Assembly: GCA_009701105.1 (NCBI GenBank)
Contig: WLKU01000005.1
Location: forward strand, 1-23,783
Reading direction: 5' to 3'
DNA: 23,783 nt
DNA from: Actinomycetota bacterium
Lineage (GTDB): Bacteria > Actinomycetota > Acidimicrobiia > Acidimicrobiales > Ilumatobacteraceae
The notes under the pieces are model-generated. The model searched no databases, was not told where the DNA came from, and saw only the letters and a list, made by a program, of their open reading frames with translations. The position numbers were made by a program, and so were the translations under genes. Positions 1 through 7,135 of the stretch are shown here, one piece after another (position 1 is the first letter of the stretch; each line of letters opens with the position of its first letter).

Positions 1-332
1 CCGCCAATCCGAAGTTCCTCAATGTTGTAAGCCAACTCCAGTTCAGAAGAGATAGTCAGACCCATCTGTCTGGCAGTAGAGACCACATGATGGCTTTCCG
101 AAATTCCGGGTGCAGGTGCAAGACGAGTGATGCGTTTCAAAGTACCGACCACTGCCGTCTCGTCGGTCGCATCAATAAATTCACAGTTCAAAGCTCTTGC
201 AAAATCTTCATGTTGTTTCGTAGCTTCATCGTCGGCGAGAATCACTGTCTCGCCACGCTCATGCAGCGCGTTCGCGACTGCCATTCCTGCCACCCCAAGA
301 CCAAACACCAATGTTGTTTGCTCTACACTCAA
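1..332 (-). CDS. murD: UDP-N-acetylmuramoylalanine--D-glutamate ligase (MurD), N-terminal part
   Basis: MurD adds D-glutamate to UDP-MurNAc-L-Ala in the cytoplasm, a step of peptidoglycan precursor synthesis. Only about the first 110 codons are in the window and the gene runs off the left edge. The N-terminal nucleotide-binding Rossmann stretch GLGVAGMAVANAL lies near residues 11-23. It is followed by an APGISESHHVV segment, which matches the family's SPGIP region, and by ISSELEL, matching the GEIEL region. The chosen start is a TTG at 332-330 that overlaps the mraY stop in a TTGA arrangement, implying translational coupling. No ATG lies between the mraY stop and the Rossmann motif; the first in-frame ATG falls inside that motif. 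Identity is strong from sequence and from position after mraY; the catalytic centre is not visible. Confidence 0.93.
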   Translation of the reverse strand, partial: MSVEQTTLVFGLGVAGMAVANALHERGETVILADDEATKQHEDFARALNCEFIDATDETAVVGTLKRITRLAPAPGISESHHVVSTARQMGLTISSELELAYNIEELRIG

Positions 333-1378
333 CGCAAACCAGCTTGCCGCGTAAAGTCTGCAATAAAAATCGCAACTGCAGTTGCAACACAAATGCCAGA
401 AATGATCCAGAACCGAATGATTACGGTTGTTTCAGGCCAGCCACTCAATTCAAAATGATGATGGATCGGCGACATTTTCAGTAGTCGTCGCTTCCGACCG
501 GACGCCTTAAACACACCCATCTGCACAGCTACAGAACCAGCTTCGAAAACATTGATTCCACAGACGATCGGCAAAAGCAAATGTGTATTCGTCGTGACTG
601 CGAGCATTCCTAGCGCAGCGCCAAGACCGAGTGCTCCTACATCGCCCATAAAAATTCGTGCCGGAGCGGCGTTCCACCATAAGAAACCTGCGCACGCTCC
701 TGCCAAAGATGCAGAGAGCACAGCCAGGTCGAGTGGGTTAACAATGTCATAAATGCGCGGATTACGAAAAGCCCAATATGCAATCACGGTGAACGCCAAG
801 AATCCAAACAGTGCTGAACCTGCGGCCAATCCATCCAATCCATCGGTCACATTGACGGCGTTAGTAGTGCTCCACACCATGATGGCTGTCCAGACGATAA
901 AGATCGGTCCGGTGATGTCCCAACCAGGACTCGTTGCTCGCGTAAACGAAATGGTCTCGACCACACCGGTCGTACTCGACAACAGCCACAGCAACAACAA
1001 CGTGATACCAAAGGTGATCCAACCCTTTTTCTTCCAAAAAATTCCTCGGTTGTGTTGGCGACGCACCTTCAAGTAGTCATCAAGAAAACCAATCGCTCCA
1101 AGCACAAAAACGGTAAGCCAGATAATGGCGGCCTGATCAGAAAACGGCAGACCTGCTCGCACATGTGCGACGGTCCATCCAATCGCTCCCGCAAACAAAA
1201 TAGCGATACCGCCCATGGTTGGGGTGCCCTGCTTGCCCATCTGATGTACTGGCCCGTGATCCTCTGCGCCAAGAATCGGCTGGCCCTTACCAAGCCGTGC
1301 AAAAATAACCATCAGCACACGAGTGCCGATAAGCGACACGATCATGCCGATTGAACCTGCGATAAAAATTGGAATCAT
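329..1378 (-). CDS. mraY: Phospho-N-acetylmuramoyl-pentapeptide transferase (MraY)
   Basis: This integral membrane enzyme moves phospho-MurNAc-pentapeptide onto undecaprenyl phosphate to make lipid I. At 349 aa it has normal length, with about ten hydrophobic segments. Family motifs are clear: PTMGGIAILFA near residue 54, FLDDYLKVRR with the Asp pair on the first cytoplasmic loop, NVTDGLDGLAAG in the middle, MGDVGALGLGA, and the HHHFELSGWPE loop near the C-terminus. The start ATG overlaps the murE stop by 4 bp (ATGA), and the stop overlaps murD. In most bacteria murF sits between murE and mraY; here it does not. Confidence 0.98.
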   Translation of the reverse strand: MIPIFIAGSIGMIVSLIGTRVLMVIFARLGKGQPILGAEDHGPVHQMGKQGTPTMGGIAILFAGAIGWTVAHVRAGLPFSDQAAIIWLTVFVLGAIGFLDDYLKVRRQHNRGIFWKKKGWITFGITLLLLWLLSSTTGVVETISFTRATSPGWDITGPIFIVWTAIMVWSTTNAVNVTDGLDGLAAGSALFGFLAFTVIAYWAFRNPRIYDIVNPLDLAVLSASLAGACAGFLWWNAAPARIFMGDVGALGLGAALGMLAVTTNTHLLLPIVCGINVFEAGSVAVQMGVFKASGRKRRLLKMSPIHHHFELSGWPETTVIIRFWIISGICVATAVAIFIADFTRQAGLR

Positions 1379-2832
1379 GAGAGCGCACCTATCAATTCAT
1401 TGGCAACTTGAGCATCATTGAACGGCAGAACCTGATTGCCAATGGTTTGGGTTATTTCATGACCCTTACCAGCGATGATCACGACATCACCTTTTCTGGC
1501 TGTCATTAGAGCTAATTCTATTGCAGATCGACGATCCAACTCGACACTTACATGCGATCTGCCCACTGCATCATCAATGCCAGAAGTAATTTGTTGCGCA
1601 ATGTCGGAAGGTTCTTCCGATCGAGGATTATCCGACGTAACGATGACACGGTCGGCGCCAAGTGCTGCAACCATCCCCATCATCGGACGCTTAGCTTTGT
1701 CTCGATCACCACCGCAACCGAACACCAAGATAATTTTTCCTCCAGGTGCAATTATTTCTCGCATTGTGTCGAGCACACGTTGCAGTGCGTCTGGGGTATG
1801 CGCATAGTCGACGATCACATCAAACGATGCATCGTTGGAGATCGATTGAAATCTGCCAGCGACCGTTCCTGCAGCAGCCAATCCGGAAACTATGTCGACG
1901 ACGTCGACTCCAAGACCGGCTGCCACAGTGGCGGCAGCAAGCGAATTTGACACGTTAAATTTTCCTCCGACCGGAACATGCAATTTCTTTTTCCGCCAAA
2001 CATACGAGTGGCTACTTGCAGTGACTTCTAGATCGTTGGCATCGTCAAGCCCAAAGCTCACCGTGTTGATTTCGGTTGCATCCAACAGCAATCGTCCGTG
2101 CACATCATCATGATTGATAAAGCCAAGACTTGAAAACTTCTGGTCAAACAAACTTGCTTTCGCTGCAAAATACTGCTCTTGAGTTTTATGAAAATCTAAG
2201 TGCTCTGGCGAAAGATTCAGAAAAACCACAGCATCAAATTGGGTGCCAACAATGCGTTGCAACACAAGCGCATGCGAAGTCACTTCCATCACTACCGCTT
2301 GAACCCCGGCATTGACTGCCTGCCATAAACTTCGTTGCAAATCGCAAGACTCAGGTGTGGTCCTCGCACCGGAAAGTGTTCCGAACACTTCGGTGTTTAA
2401 CCCTTGCTGACGAAAGATCGCGCCCAATAAATGGGCTGTTGTTGTTTTGCCGTTTGTTCCTGTGATACCGACAACACGCAACTTCTTGCTCGGGTGATCA
2501 TAAAATGCACTCGAGATCTCCCCCATTGCGCGCCGAGTATCAGTCACCACAATTTGCGCACAATCAAAAGGAAGTTCGCGCTCCACCAAAAGTGCAGATG
2601 CTCCCGCGTTCAGCGCGTCTTGAGCAAAATCATGACCATCCGTGTTGTCGCCAACCACGCAACAAAACAACGAACCGCGACTCACCTGCGTCGAATCATT
2701 GGTGATGTCACTAATTGTCGCATCAAGCGAACCAACCGAGGCATACATCACGCCAGGCAAATGACCGGCGTATGTTGCTTCGAGCAGTTTGCCTAGCGCT
2801 TGAGGCGCGACCGTATCCGTCGTCGCCTTCAT
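1375..2832 (-). CDS. murE: UDP-MurNAc-tripeptide synthetase (MurE), meso-diaminopimelate type
   Basis: MurE adds the third amino acid of the stem peptide. The 485-aa protein has the Mur ligase order: an N-terminal UDP-MurNAc-binding domain, the ATP loop GTNGKT at residues 125-130, TTPES near 158, EVTSHAL near 183, the probable carbamylated lysine in AAKASLF (K225), and the C-terminal domain with DYAHTPDAL near 342 and FGCGGDRDKAKRP near 371. The DNPR motif at residues 401-404 is the signature of enzymes that use meso-diaminopimelate rather than lysine, so the wall is predicted to be DAP-type. It starts 2 bp after ftsI stops and its own stop overlaps mraY. Confidence 0.98.
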   Translation of the reverse strand: MKATTDTVAPQALGKLLEATYAGHLPGVMYASVGSLDATISDITNDSTQVSRGSLFCCVVGDNTDGHDFAQDALNAGASALLVERELPFDCAQIVVTDTRRAMGEISSAFYDHPSKKLRVVGITGTNGKTTTAHLLGAIFRQQGLNTEVFGTLSGARTTPESCDLQRSLWQAVNAGVQAVVMEVTSHALVLQRIVGTQFDAVVFLNLSPEHLDFHKTQEQYFAAKASLFDQKFSSLGFINHDDVHGRLLLDATEINTVSFGLDDANDLEVTASSHSYVWRKKKLHVPVGGKFNVSNSLAAATVAAGLGVDVVDIVSGLAAAGTVAGRFQSISNDASFDVIVDYAHTPDALQRVLDTMREIIAPGGKIILVFGCGGDRDKAKRPMMGMVAALGADRVIVTSDNPRSEEPSDIAQQITSGIDDAVGRSHVSVELDRRSAIELALMTARKGDVVIIAGKGHEITQTIGNQVLPFNDAQVANELIGALS

Positions 2833-2834
2833 AA

Positions 2835-4766
2835 CTAGTGCGTAGCCCCTAGCTCGGCAGGGCGCTCCTTTGGACAGCCCATGTCTGTTGCTGCAGGCCG
2901 AATATCAAGTTCGTTGATCAGTACCTGTGCAATGTTTGCAAATACTGGAGCAGCAGCAGTACCACCAAAACGATCGCGTGATGCTGGGTCTGGTTCGTCG
3001 ATCGAGACCAACACGGTGAAGCGTGGGTTTTCTGCAGGCAAGAATCCAACAAATGATGCGAAATATGCACGCGATCCATCATCTTTGACGTAGGTGCCGT
3101 TGTCTTGGCGCTTGTAACCAGTGCCCGTCTTGCCAGCAACAGTCATTCCCGGCACCCGTGCGAGCGATGCAGTTCCAAAGCACACGACATCACTCATTAA
3201 AGAGCGCATCGTTGCCGCCACTTCCGGTTTGATCACGGTGTGTGTAGCTGAAGGTGTGCTTGGTTGATTAATTCCATTTAAGTCAATCACCGAACTAACA
3301 AGCCGTGGCGCAACATAGACACCGTTATTAGCAACCACATTGACACCCGCGATCAATTGCAACGCACTTGCCGAGTATCCATAGCCGTATGCAGTTGTAA
3401 TCTTTTCAGTACCGCGCAACTCATTAAACGACTTCAGCAGACCCTTGCTCTCACCCGGGTAGTTGACATCAGTCTTCGTTCCAAATCCATATTCTTTGAG
3501 ATAATCATGCAGTGTCTCTGCCGGTATTGTCTGCGCAATTTGCACTGTTCCGAGGTTTGATGAGTCAACCAGGATCTTGCGCACCGTCATAGCTTCAAGT
3601 TCGTGCGGATATGCATCGGTTACTGAGTGCACCCATTTGGTTCCTGCGTTGAACACCTGCTTGCCTGGAACCTGAAACACCGAGTTCGTTTCTACTGTTC
3701 CTTCGTTGAGCGCGGCCGAGACGCTAAATACTTTTGCTACCGATCCTGGCTCGTATGCATCCACTGCAGCAAAGTTGCCCGAGTCCGCAGTGTATGTGCC
3801 ATCAGTGTTTTTGCGAATTGTCGACATCGCATAGATTTCGCCGGTTGTTGAGTCCATCACTATCGCCGCACCACCGCGGGCGTTTAGTCGAGTGATCTGT
3901 TGAGTAATAATTGCATCCACTTGAAACTGAATGTTGCGATCAATCGTCGTGACCAAGTCTTGACCTCGCACTGCTACCTGGCTTGAATCATCACCCGTAG
4001 GTATTGACTGTCCCTTGCTGTTTACTTCGCGCACAGTTCGACCATTAGTGCCTGCAAGTAACTCGTTGAACTGCTCCTCAAGACCAGAGATGCCGAGGCC
4101 ATCGATGTCAGTTCTGCCCACAAGCGCCCGCAGGCCATCGGACGTGAGGGTTCTGCTTTGCTCTTGGTACGAAGAGATTCCTGCAAGATTGAGTGCGATC
4201 AGCGCATCGGAAACCTCGGTTGTGGCCTGGCGAGCAATGTAAAGAAAACTCGAGCCCTTATTTTGCAGCTTGCTTGCAAGCACCAACTCGTCTTCTGGCA
4301 ACATGCCAAGTACTCCAGCGATCGCGTGTGCAGTTGCAACTGGATCGACAATTATTCGTGGATCAGCAAACACGGTGCGCGTCGGCACTGGCAAAGCCAG
4401 CTCCAATCCGTTGCGGTCAAGAATTGAGCCTCGCTCTGCAAAGGCGACGGAAATTCGGGTCCGTTGACTCACGCTTGCGTCGCGGTAGTCACCTGCGCCG
4501 ATTGTTTGCAAATACGAAACACGAACAAGCATCGTCATCAACATCAACGAGACCAACACATACATCGCAACAAGTCGAAATCGAATTTTGCCACCCTGCA
4601 GATTGGTATAAAAGTCTGTGACTGAAGTGCGAGCACGATCGCGTACGACTTCGGCAGCGTTTTGCCGACGCCGCTCTTGCTGTCGAGAGTTTTGTCGAGA
4701 TTTTTGTCGCGGCTGCACACGTGCGGCAGGTACTCGCCCACCACGGCCTCCAGCTACCACGCTCAT
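2835..4766 (-). CDS. ftsI: Division-specific class B penicillin-binding protein (FtsI/PBP3)
   Basis: A transpeptidase that cross-links septal peptidoglycan with FtsW. The 643-aa protein has a basic, Gln/Arg-rich cytoplasmic tail (about residues 1-60), one membrane helix at about 62-88, a PBP dimerisation region with the ERGSILDRNG motif near 111, and the transpeptidase domain. The three active-site motifs are visible: SVAK at 342-345, SSN at 402-404 and KTG at 546-548. No PASTA repeats follow, so it is the FtsI type rather than the PASTA-bearing type. Its start overlaps the ftsL stop by 4 bp, and murE follows. The long basic tail resembles that of other actinobacterial FtsI proteins. Confidence 0.97.
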   Translation of the reverse strand: MSVVAGGRGGRVPAARVQPRQKSRQNSRQQERRRQNAAEVVRDRARTSVTDFYTNLQGGKIRFRLVAMYVLVSLMLMTMLVRVSYLQTIGAGDYRDASVSQRTRISVAFAERGSILDRNGLELALPVPTRTVFADPRIIVDPVATAHAIAGVLGMLPEDELVLASKLQNKGSSFLYIARQATTEVSDALIALNLAGISSYQEQSRTLTSDGLRALVGRTDIDGLGISGLEEQFNELLAGTNGRTVREVNSKGQSIPTGDDSSQVAVRGQDLVTTIDRNIQFQVDAIITQQITRLNARGGAAIVMDSTTGEIYAMSTIRKNTDGTYTADSGNFAAVDAYEPGSVAKVFSVSAALNEGTVETNSVFQVPGKQVFNAGTKWVHSVTDAYPHELEAMTVRKILVDSSNLGTVQIAQTIPAETLHDYLKEYGFGTKTDVNYPGESKGLLKSFNELRGTEKITTAYGYGYSASALQLIAGVNVVANNGVYVAPRLVSSVIDLNGINQPSTPSATHTVIKPEVAATMRSLMSDVVCFGTASLARVPGMTVAGKTGTGYKRQDNGTYVKDDGSRAYFASFVGFLPAENPRFTVLVSIDEPDPASRDRFGGTAAAPVFANIAQVLINELDIRPAATDMGCPKERPAELGATH

Positions 4767-5254
4767 GGTGCAACCGGTCCTTGTTGCATTGTTGCAAGTG
4801 GTGCGAGCGGATTCAAATTCGACATCGCCGATGGTTCGGCAATCGTTGAGTCCATCAGTCCAGTTGCAATCACTACTTGTGCGACAACATCTTGAGGTAC
4901 CTCAACGAATCGCGAACCGAGACCTTGCGACATACCCTGCATGCCAGCCTGTGTGCGCAAATATTCGGGTGCAAGTAATCCGGCTCGCTGCTGTCGAAGT
5001 TGGTCCTGATACAACTTTGCTAAGCGCAATTCGCTCGACACATGGTCCAACTTCAATTGCTGTTCGGCAATCACTGCCTGAAAACCAATCGCGACACTCA
5101 TTAAGAGAAACAAACCAACAGCACCTGCAGCGAATAAACGAATTGTCCGGCGTGTTGTCTGAGGAACGAGAGCGAGATGGCGCTCAGGGGGTGTCGACTG
5201 CACTCGACGTCGACCAGGCTGTGGCCCACGTTCAACTGCAATCGCTAGCGCCAT
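4763..5254 (-). CDS. ftsL: FtsL-like cell division protein
   Basis: A small bitopic membrane protein of 163 aa in the canonical ftsL slot between rsmH and ftsI. A basic N-terminal cytoplasmic region is followed by one membrane helix at about residues 38-60. A predicted coiled-coil stretch rich in Leu and Gln comes next (about 62-92), then an Ala/Pro/Met-rich tail. FtsL proteins diverge strongly in sequence, so the name rests on topology and gene position; known FtsL partners are FtsB and FtsQ in the divisome core. The start lies 1 bp after the rsmH stop, and the 3' end overlaps ftsI by 4 bp. The long low-complexity C-terminal tail is unusual compared with the roughly 100-aa enteric FtsL. Confidence 0.85.
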   Translation of the reverse strand: MALAIAVERGPQPGRRRVQSTPPERHLALVPQTTRRTIRLFAAGAVGLFLLMSVAIGFQAVIAEQQLKLDHVSSELRLAKLYQDQLRQQRAGLLAPEYLRTQAGMQGMSQGLGSRFVEVPQDVVAQVVIATGLMDSTIAEPSAMSNLNPLAPLATMQQGPVAP

Positions 5255-5255
5255 C

Positions 5256-6260
5256 TCAACTACTCACTTTCTCGATGACCCGCAAACGCGCCGAAGCAGC
5301 TCGTGGGTTTTGTTCGATCTCTTGCGCACTTGGGCGCTCACTCACTCGCACTTTGCGAACCAGTTTGTGCAATGGCGATGCGTGGTGGTGATATGGCGAT
5401 GCAACTAGTTGTACTTTCGGATCTGCCTCGGCATCTTTGAATGCTTGCTTGACAATGCGATCTTCACCGGAGTGATACGACAACACCGCGATGCGTCCAC
5501 CAGGACTTGTTGCCCGAATTGCTTCGTTCAGAGCCTGAGGCAAGATGTCGAGTTCCTTATTGACTTCAATCCGAATTGCTTGGAAGCTGCGCTTTGCAGG
5601 GTGACCCCCGGTGCGCCGTGCTGGAGCTGGAATGGCCCCCGCAATGACCTCGGCCAAATGCACTGTGTCGGTTATTGGTCGCGCGGCAATGATTGCCTTG
5701 CTGATGCGATACGCAAATCGCTCGTCGGCGTTGTTGCGCAGTACATGTGTCAGTTGTTCTACGTCATACGAGTTCACCACGTCCGAAGCATTAAGTTGCT
5801 GCGTGGTATCCATGCGCATATCAAGTGGTCCTGCATTGCGATACGAAAAACCACGATCCGCCGTGTCGAGTTGAGGCGACGAAACTCCCAGATCAAAAAG
5901 CGCACCAGATATTTCGGTGATGCTGTTGCGTTCAAGCATCGAAGTCATCTCATCGAAGCGTCCCTGCTCAATCATCAGACGATTGCCAATTTCTGTATTT
6001 TCAATAACCAGTTTGCGACTGTGCGCAATTGCGACAGGATCTTGATCAATTCCAAGCACCCGCATCCACGGATATGCGCTCAACAACCGAACCGTATGAC
6101 CAGCACCACCCATCGTTGCGTCGACAATGACACCGTGTGGAACTGGCGCAAACACTTCTACGATCTCTGCCGCCATGACTGGTTCGTGACCAAACGAAAT
6201 CGAGCTATTTACTGGGCTATTTACTGAGCTATTTACTGGACTGTTCAACGAATGAGACAT
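5256..6260 (-). CDS. rsmH: 16S rRNA (cytosine-1402-N4)-methyltransferase RsmH (MraW)
   Basis: RsmH methylates the N4 of C1402 in the 16S rRNA P-site using S-adenosylmethionine. The SAM-binding motif VDATMGGAGHT starts near residue 46. FDLGVSSPQLD and RGFSYRNAGPLDMRMD, both typical of the family, lie in the middle. VLSYHSGEDRIVKQ near the C-terminus matches the conserved SFHSLEDRIVK. Length is 334 aa. The ATG at 6260 has no clear Shine-Dalgarno sequence. The conserved part begins only at about residue 23 (FGHEPVM); the residues before it are an N-S-P-V/N-S-S-V repeat encoded by a 12-bp tandem repeat, so the true start could be a few codons off. A structured RNA element lies just upstream. Confidence 0.97.
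   Translation of the reverse strand: MSHSLNSPVNSSVNSPVNSSISFGHEPVMAAEIVEVFAPVPHGVIVDATMGGAGHTVRLLSAYPWMRVLGIDQDPVAIAHSRKLVIENTEIGNRLMIEQGRFDEMTSMLERNSITEISGALFDLGVSSPQLDTADRGFSYRNAGPLDMRMDTTQQLNASDVVNSYDVEQLTHVLRNNADERFAYRISKAIIAARPITDTVHLAEVIAGAIPAPARRTGGHPAKRSFQAIRIEVNKELDILPQALNEAIRATSPGGRIAVLSYHSGEDRIVKQAFKDAEADPKVQLVASPYHHHASPLHKLVRKVRVSERPSAQEIEQNPRAASARLRVIEKVSS
6202..6249. repeat. 12-bp tandem repeat inside the 5' end of rsmH
   Basis: Three units, at 6202-6213, 6214-6225 and 6226-6237, follow the pattern GRGCTATTTACT on the plus strand, and a degenerate fourth unit covers 6238-6249. On the coding strand they encode the four-residue steps NSPV/NSSV in the N-terminal tail of RsmH. Unit length is a multiple of three, so copy-number change would not break the frame. 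The Pro/Ser alternation comes from a single base difference between units. Confidence 0.9.
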
Positions 6261-6314
6261 AAATATTTGTTCACGATCGCAATAATTCTGTGTAACTTCA
6301 GGACACCTGTGCTT

Positions 6315-6432
6315 CGCTCTTCAGCAGTCCCCCGGCTCGCGGTGCCGCCGGGATGTCTCCCCGCGCGTACGAGATAGAAGCGGGCGGAGTTGATGCTGTC
6401 TACCTTGCTCACCGGAAGACTGCTGAAGATCG
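6315..6432 (-). ncRNA. Structured RNA element upstream of rsmH (candidate mraW motif)
   Basis: The 238-bp gap between mraZ and rsmH contains a strongly folded stretch. Outer arms CTTCAGCAGTC (6319-6329) and GACTGCTGAAG (6418-6428) are perfect complements, and the pairing extends to 6315/6432 with one mismatch. Between them lie two further hairpins. One is a CCCGGC/GCCGGG stem at 6331-6336 with 6347-6352. The other is a stem at 6357-6364 with 6380-6389, pairing CTCCCCGC with GCGGG and GAG around a 2-nt bulge. Together they form a three-way junction. Comparative work has described an mraW RNA motif upstream of mraW genes in actinobacteria; position and compact multistem shape fit, so it is probably a cis-regulatory leader inside the mraZ-rsmH transcript. 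Assignment to that family is inference. Confidence 0.72.
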
Positions 6433-6498
6433 AAACCTTGGTCTCGAACTTGCTACACGTTGCGTTGGTTCGTGACTTGTCTCCCTTCGATCGCTTCT

Positions 6499-6915
6499 CT
6501 ATTGACCAGTGCCGGCGATTTGTTGCAGGCCTTCGTCGCTAATGCGCTGATGGCGCGTTGGATCCCAGATTTCTGCGCGATCAAATGAGCCGCTAACAAC
6601 GACCCGCGAATTGAGTGTGAGTCCGGCGTATTCACGCAGGATTTCGTCGATGTTGATTCGCCCTTGGGCATCTACAACAACTTCAAATGTGTTGCTCGCA
6701 AGCGCGCGCTGCTGATTGCGATCCATTTCGCCCGAGCGCACTTTCTCAACTGCATCTTTGGCCACTGCCTCAAAAGCCTCAGCGGTCAAAATATCGACGC
6801 ACTTATCTCGACCAATCGAGAGGTAACAACGGGGCTCTAAACGAGGACGAAACGAAGCAGGCAATCCAAGTCGACCCTTTGGGTCCAACTGACGCTCATG
6901 CACCCCTACGAACAC
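6499..6915 (-). CDS. mraZ: Transcriptional regulator MraZ
   Basis: MraZ is a DNA-binding protein of the SpoVT/AbrB-like fold that controls its own dcw operon in the bacteria studied. The 138-aa protein has the two expected repeats. The first starts with MFVGVHERQLDPKGRLGLP at the N-terminus, and the second is the FEVVVDAQGRINI segment near residues 75-87. The start is GTG at 6915-6913, supported by a good GGAGG ribosome site 5 bases upstream. It is the first gene of the cluster. Four direct AAGTGG boxes lie upstream at 6999-7044, as expected for MraZ targets. After its TAG stop the RNA element and rsmH follow. Confidence 0.97.
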   Translation of the reverse strand: MFVGVHERQLDPKGRLGLPASFRPRLEPRCYLSIGRDKCVDILTAEAFEAVAKDAVEKVRSGEMDRNQQRALASNTFEVVVDAQGRINIDEILREYAGLTLNSRVVVSGSFDRAEIWDPTRHQRISDEGLQQIAGTGQ

Positions 6916-6920
6916 TGTGG

Positions 6921-6925
6921 CCTCC
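6921..6925 (-). promoter_or_regulatory. Shine-Dalgarno site of mraZ
   Basis: GGAGG on the minus strand, five bases before the GTG at 6915. It decides the mraZ start, because no ATG in a suitable position precedes the conserved FVGVHERQLD segment. Confidence 0.8.
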
Positions 6926-6991
6926 GCTGCCGTTTACGTTTTTCCTTGCTGCCACTGGGTTTGAGCCATCGCTCCAACCAAGTGGCTTTAC

Positions 6992-7027
6992 ATTATCCCC
7001 ACTTCCCCCCACTTGCAAGCATTATCC
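6992..7027 (-). promoter_or_regulatory. Candidate mraZ promoter -10 elements
   Basis: The hexamer GATAAT, one mismatch from the TATAAT consensus, occurs twice on the minus strand, at 6997-6992 and 7027-7022. A TTGCAA at 7018-7013 could act as a -35 for the proximal one, but the spacer is only 15 bp. Both copies are interleaved with the AAGTGG boxes, so bound MraZ would cover them. The transcription start is not determined by sequence alone. Confidence 0.35.
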
Positions 7028-7044
7028 CCCACTTTTCTCCACTT
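6999..7044 (-). promoter_or_regulatory. MraZ-box array (four AAGTGG repeats) upstream of mraZ
   Basis: On the minus strand AAGTGG occurs at 7044-7039, 7034-7029, 7014-7009 and 7004-6999. Start-to-start distances are 10, 20 and 10 bp, so every box faces the same side of the helix. Known MraZ operators are direct repeats of a TGGG or AAAGTG core with a 10-bp period upstream of mraZ, so this is a likely autoregulatory operator of the dcw operon. The 20-bp step leaves one helical turn with no box. Confidence 0.82.
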
Positions 7045-7135
7045 TACTAGTGGACTATCCCTTGGGTATGTGGAAGCAAAAGCAGGGTCAAAAAAATATG
7101 GTTGAGGATCCAGCGAGGATCTAGCCGAGCGCGCG

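Noticed and set aside
4618..5391. Long plus-strand open frame opposite ftsI/ftsL (257 codons)
   Set aside because: It lies antisense to two well-supported genes, has biased Arg/Ser/Gln-rich composition and no recognisable motif. It is a shadow frame.
5409..6227. Plus-strand open frame of 272 codons opposite rsmH
   Set aside because: The minus-strand RsmH has complete family motifs throughout. The antisense product is Cys/His/Arg-rich without domain character.
6993..7001. TTATCCCCA, one mismatch from a DnaA box, with a second TTATCCCC nearby
   Set aside because: The match comes from the repeated GGGGATAATG of the MraZ-box array. Two weak copies without an AT-rich unwinding region do not support an origin or DnaA control.
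7107..7121. Possible terminator after the lipoate-ligase gene: 5-bp GATCC/GGATC stem and a T7 run on the minus strand
   Set aside because: The stem is short, contains a BamHI-like palindrome that can pair in several ways, and lies 10 bases before the T run (7096-7090). Too weak to annotate.
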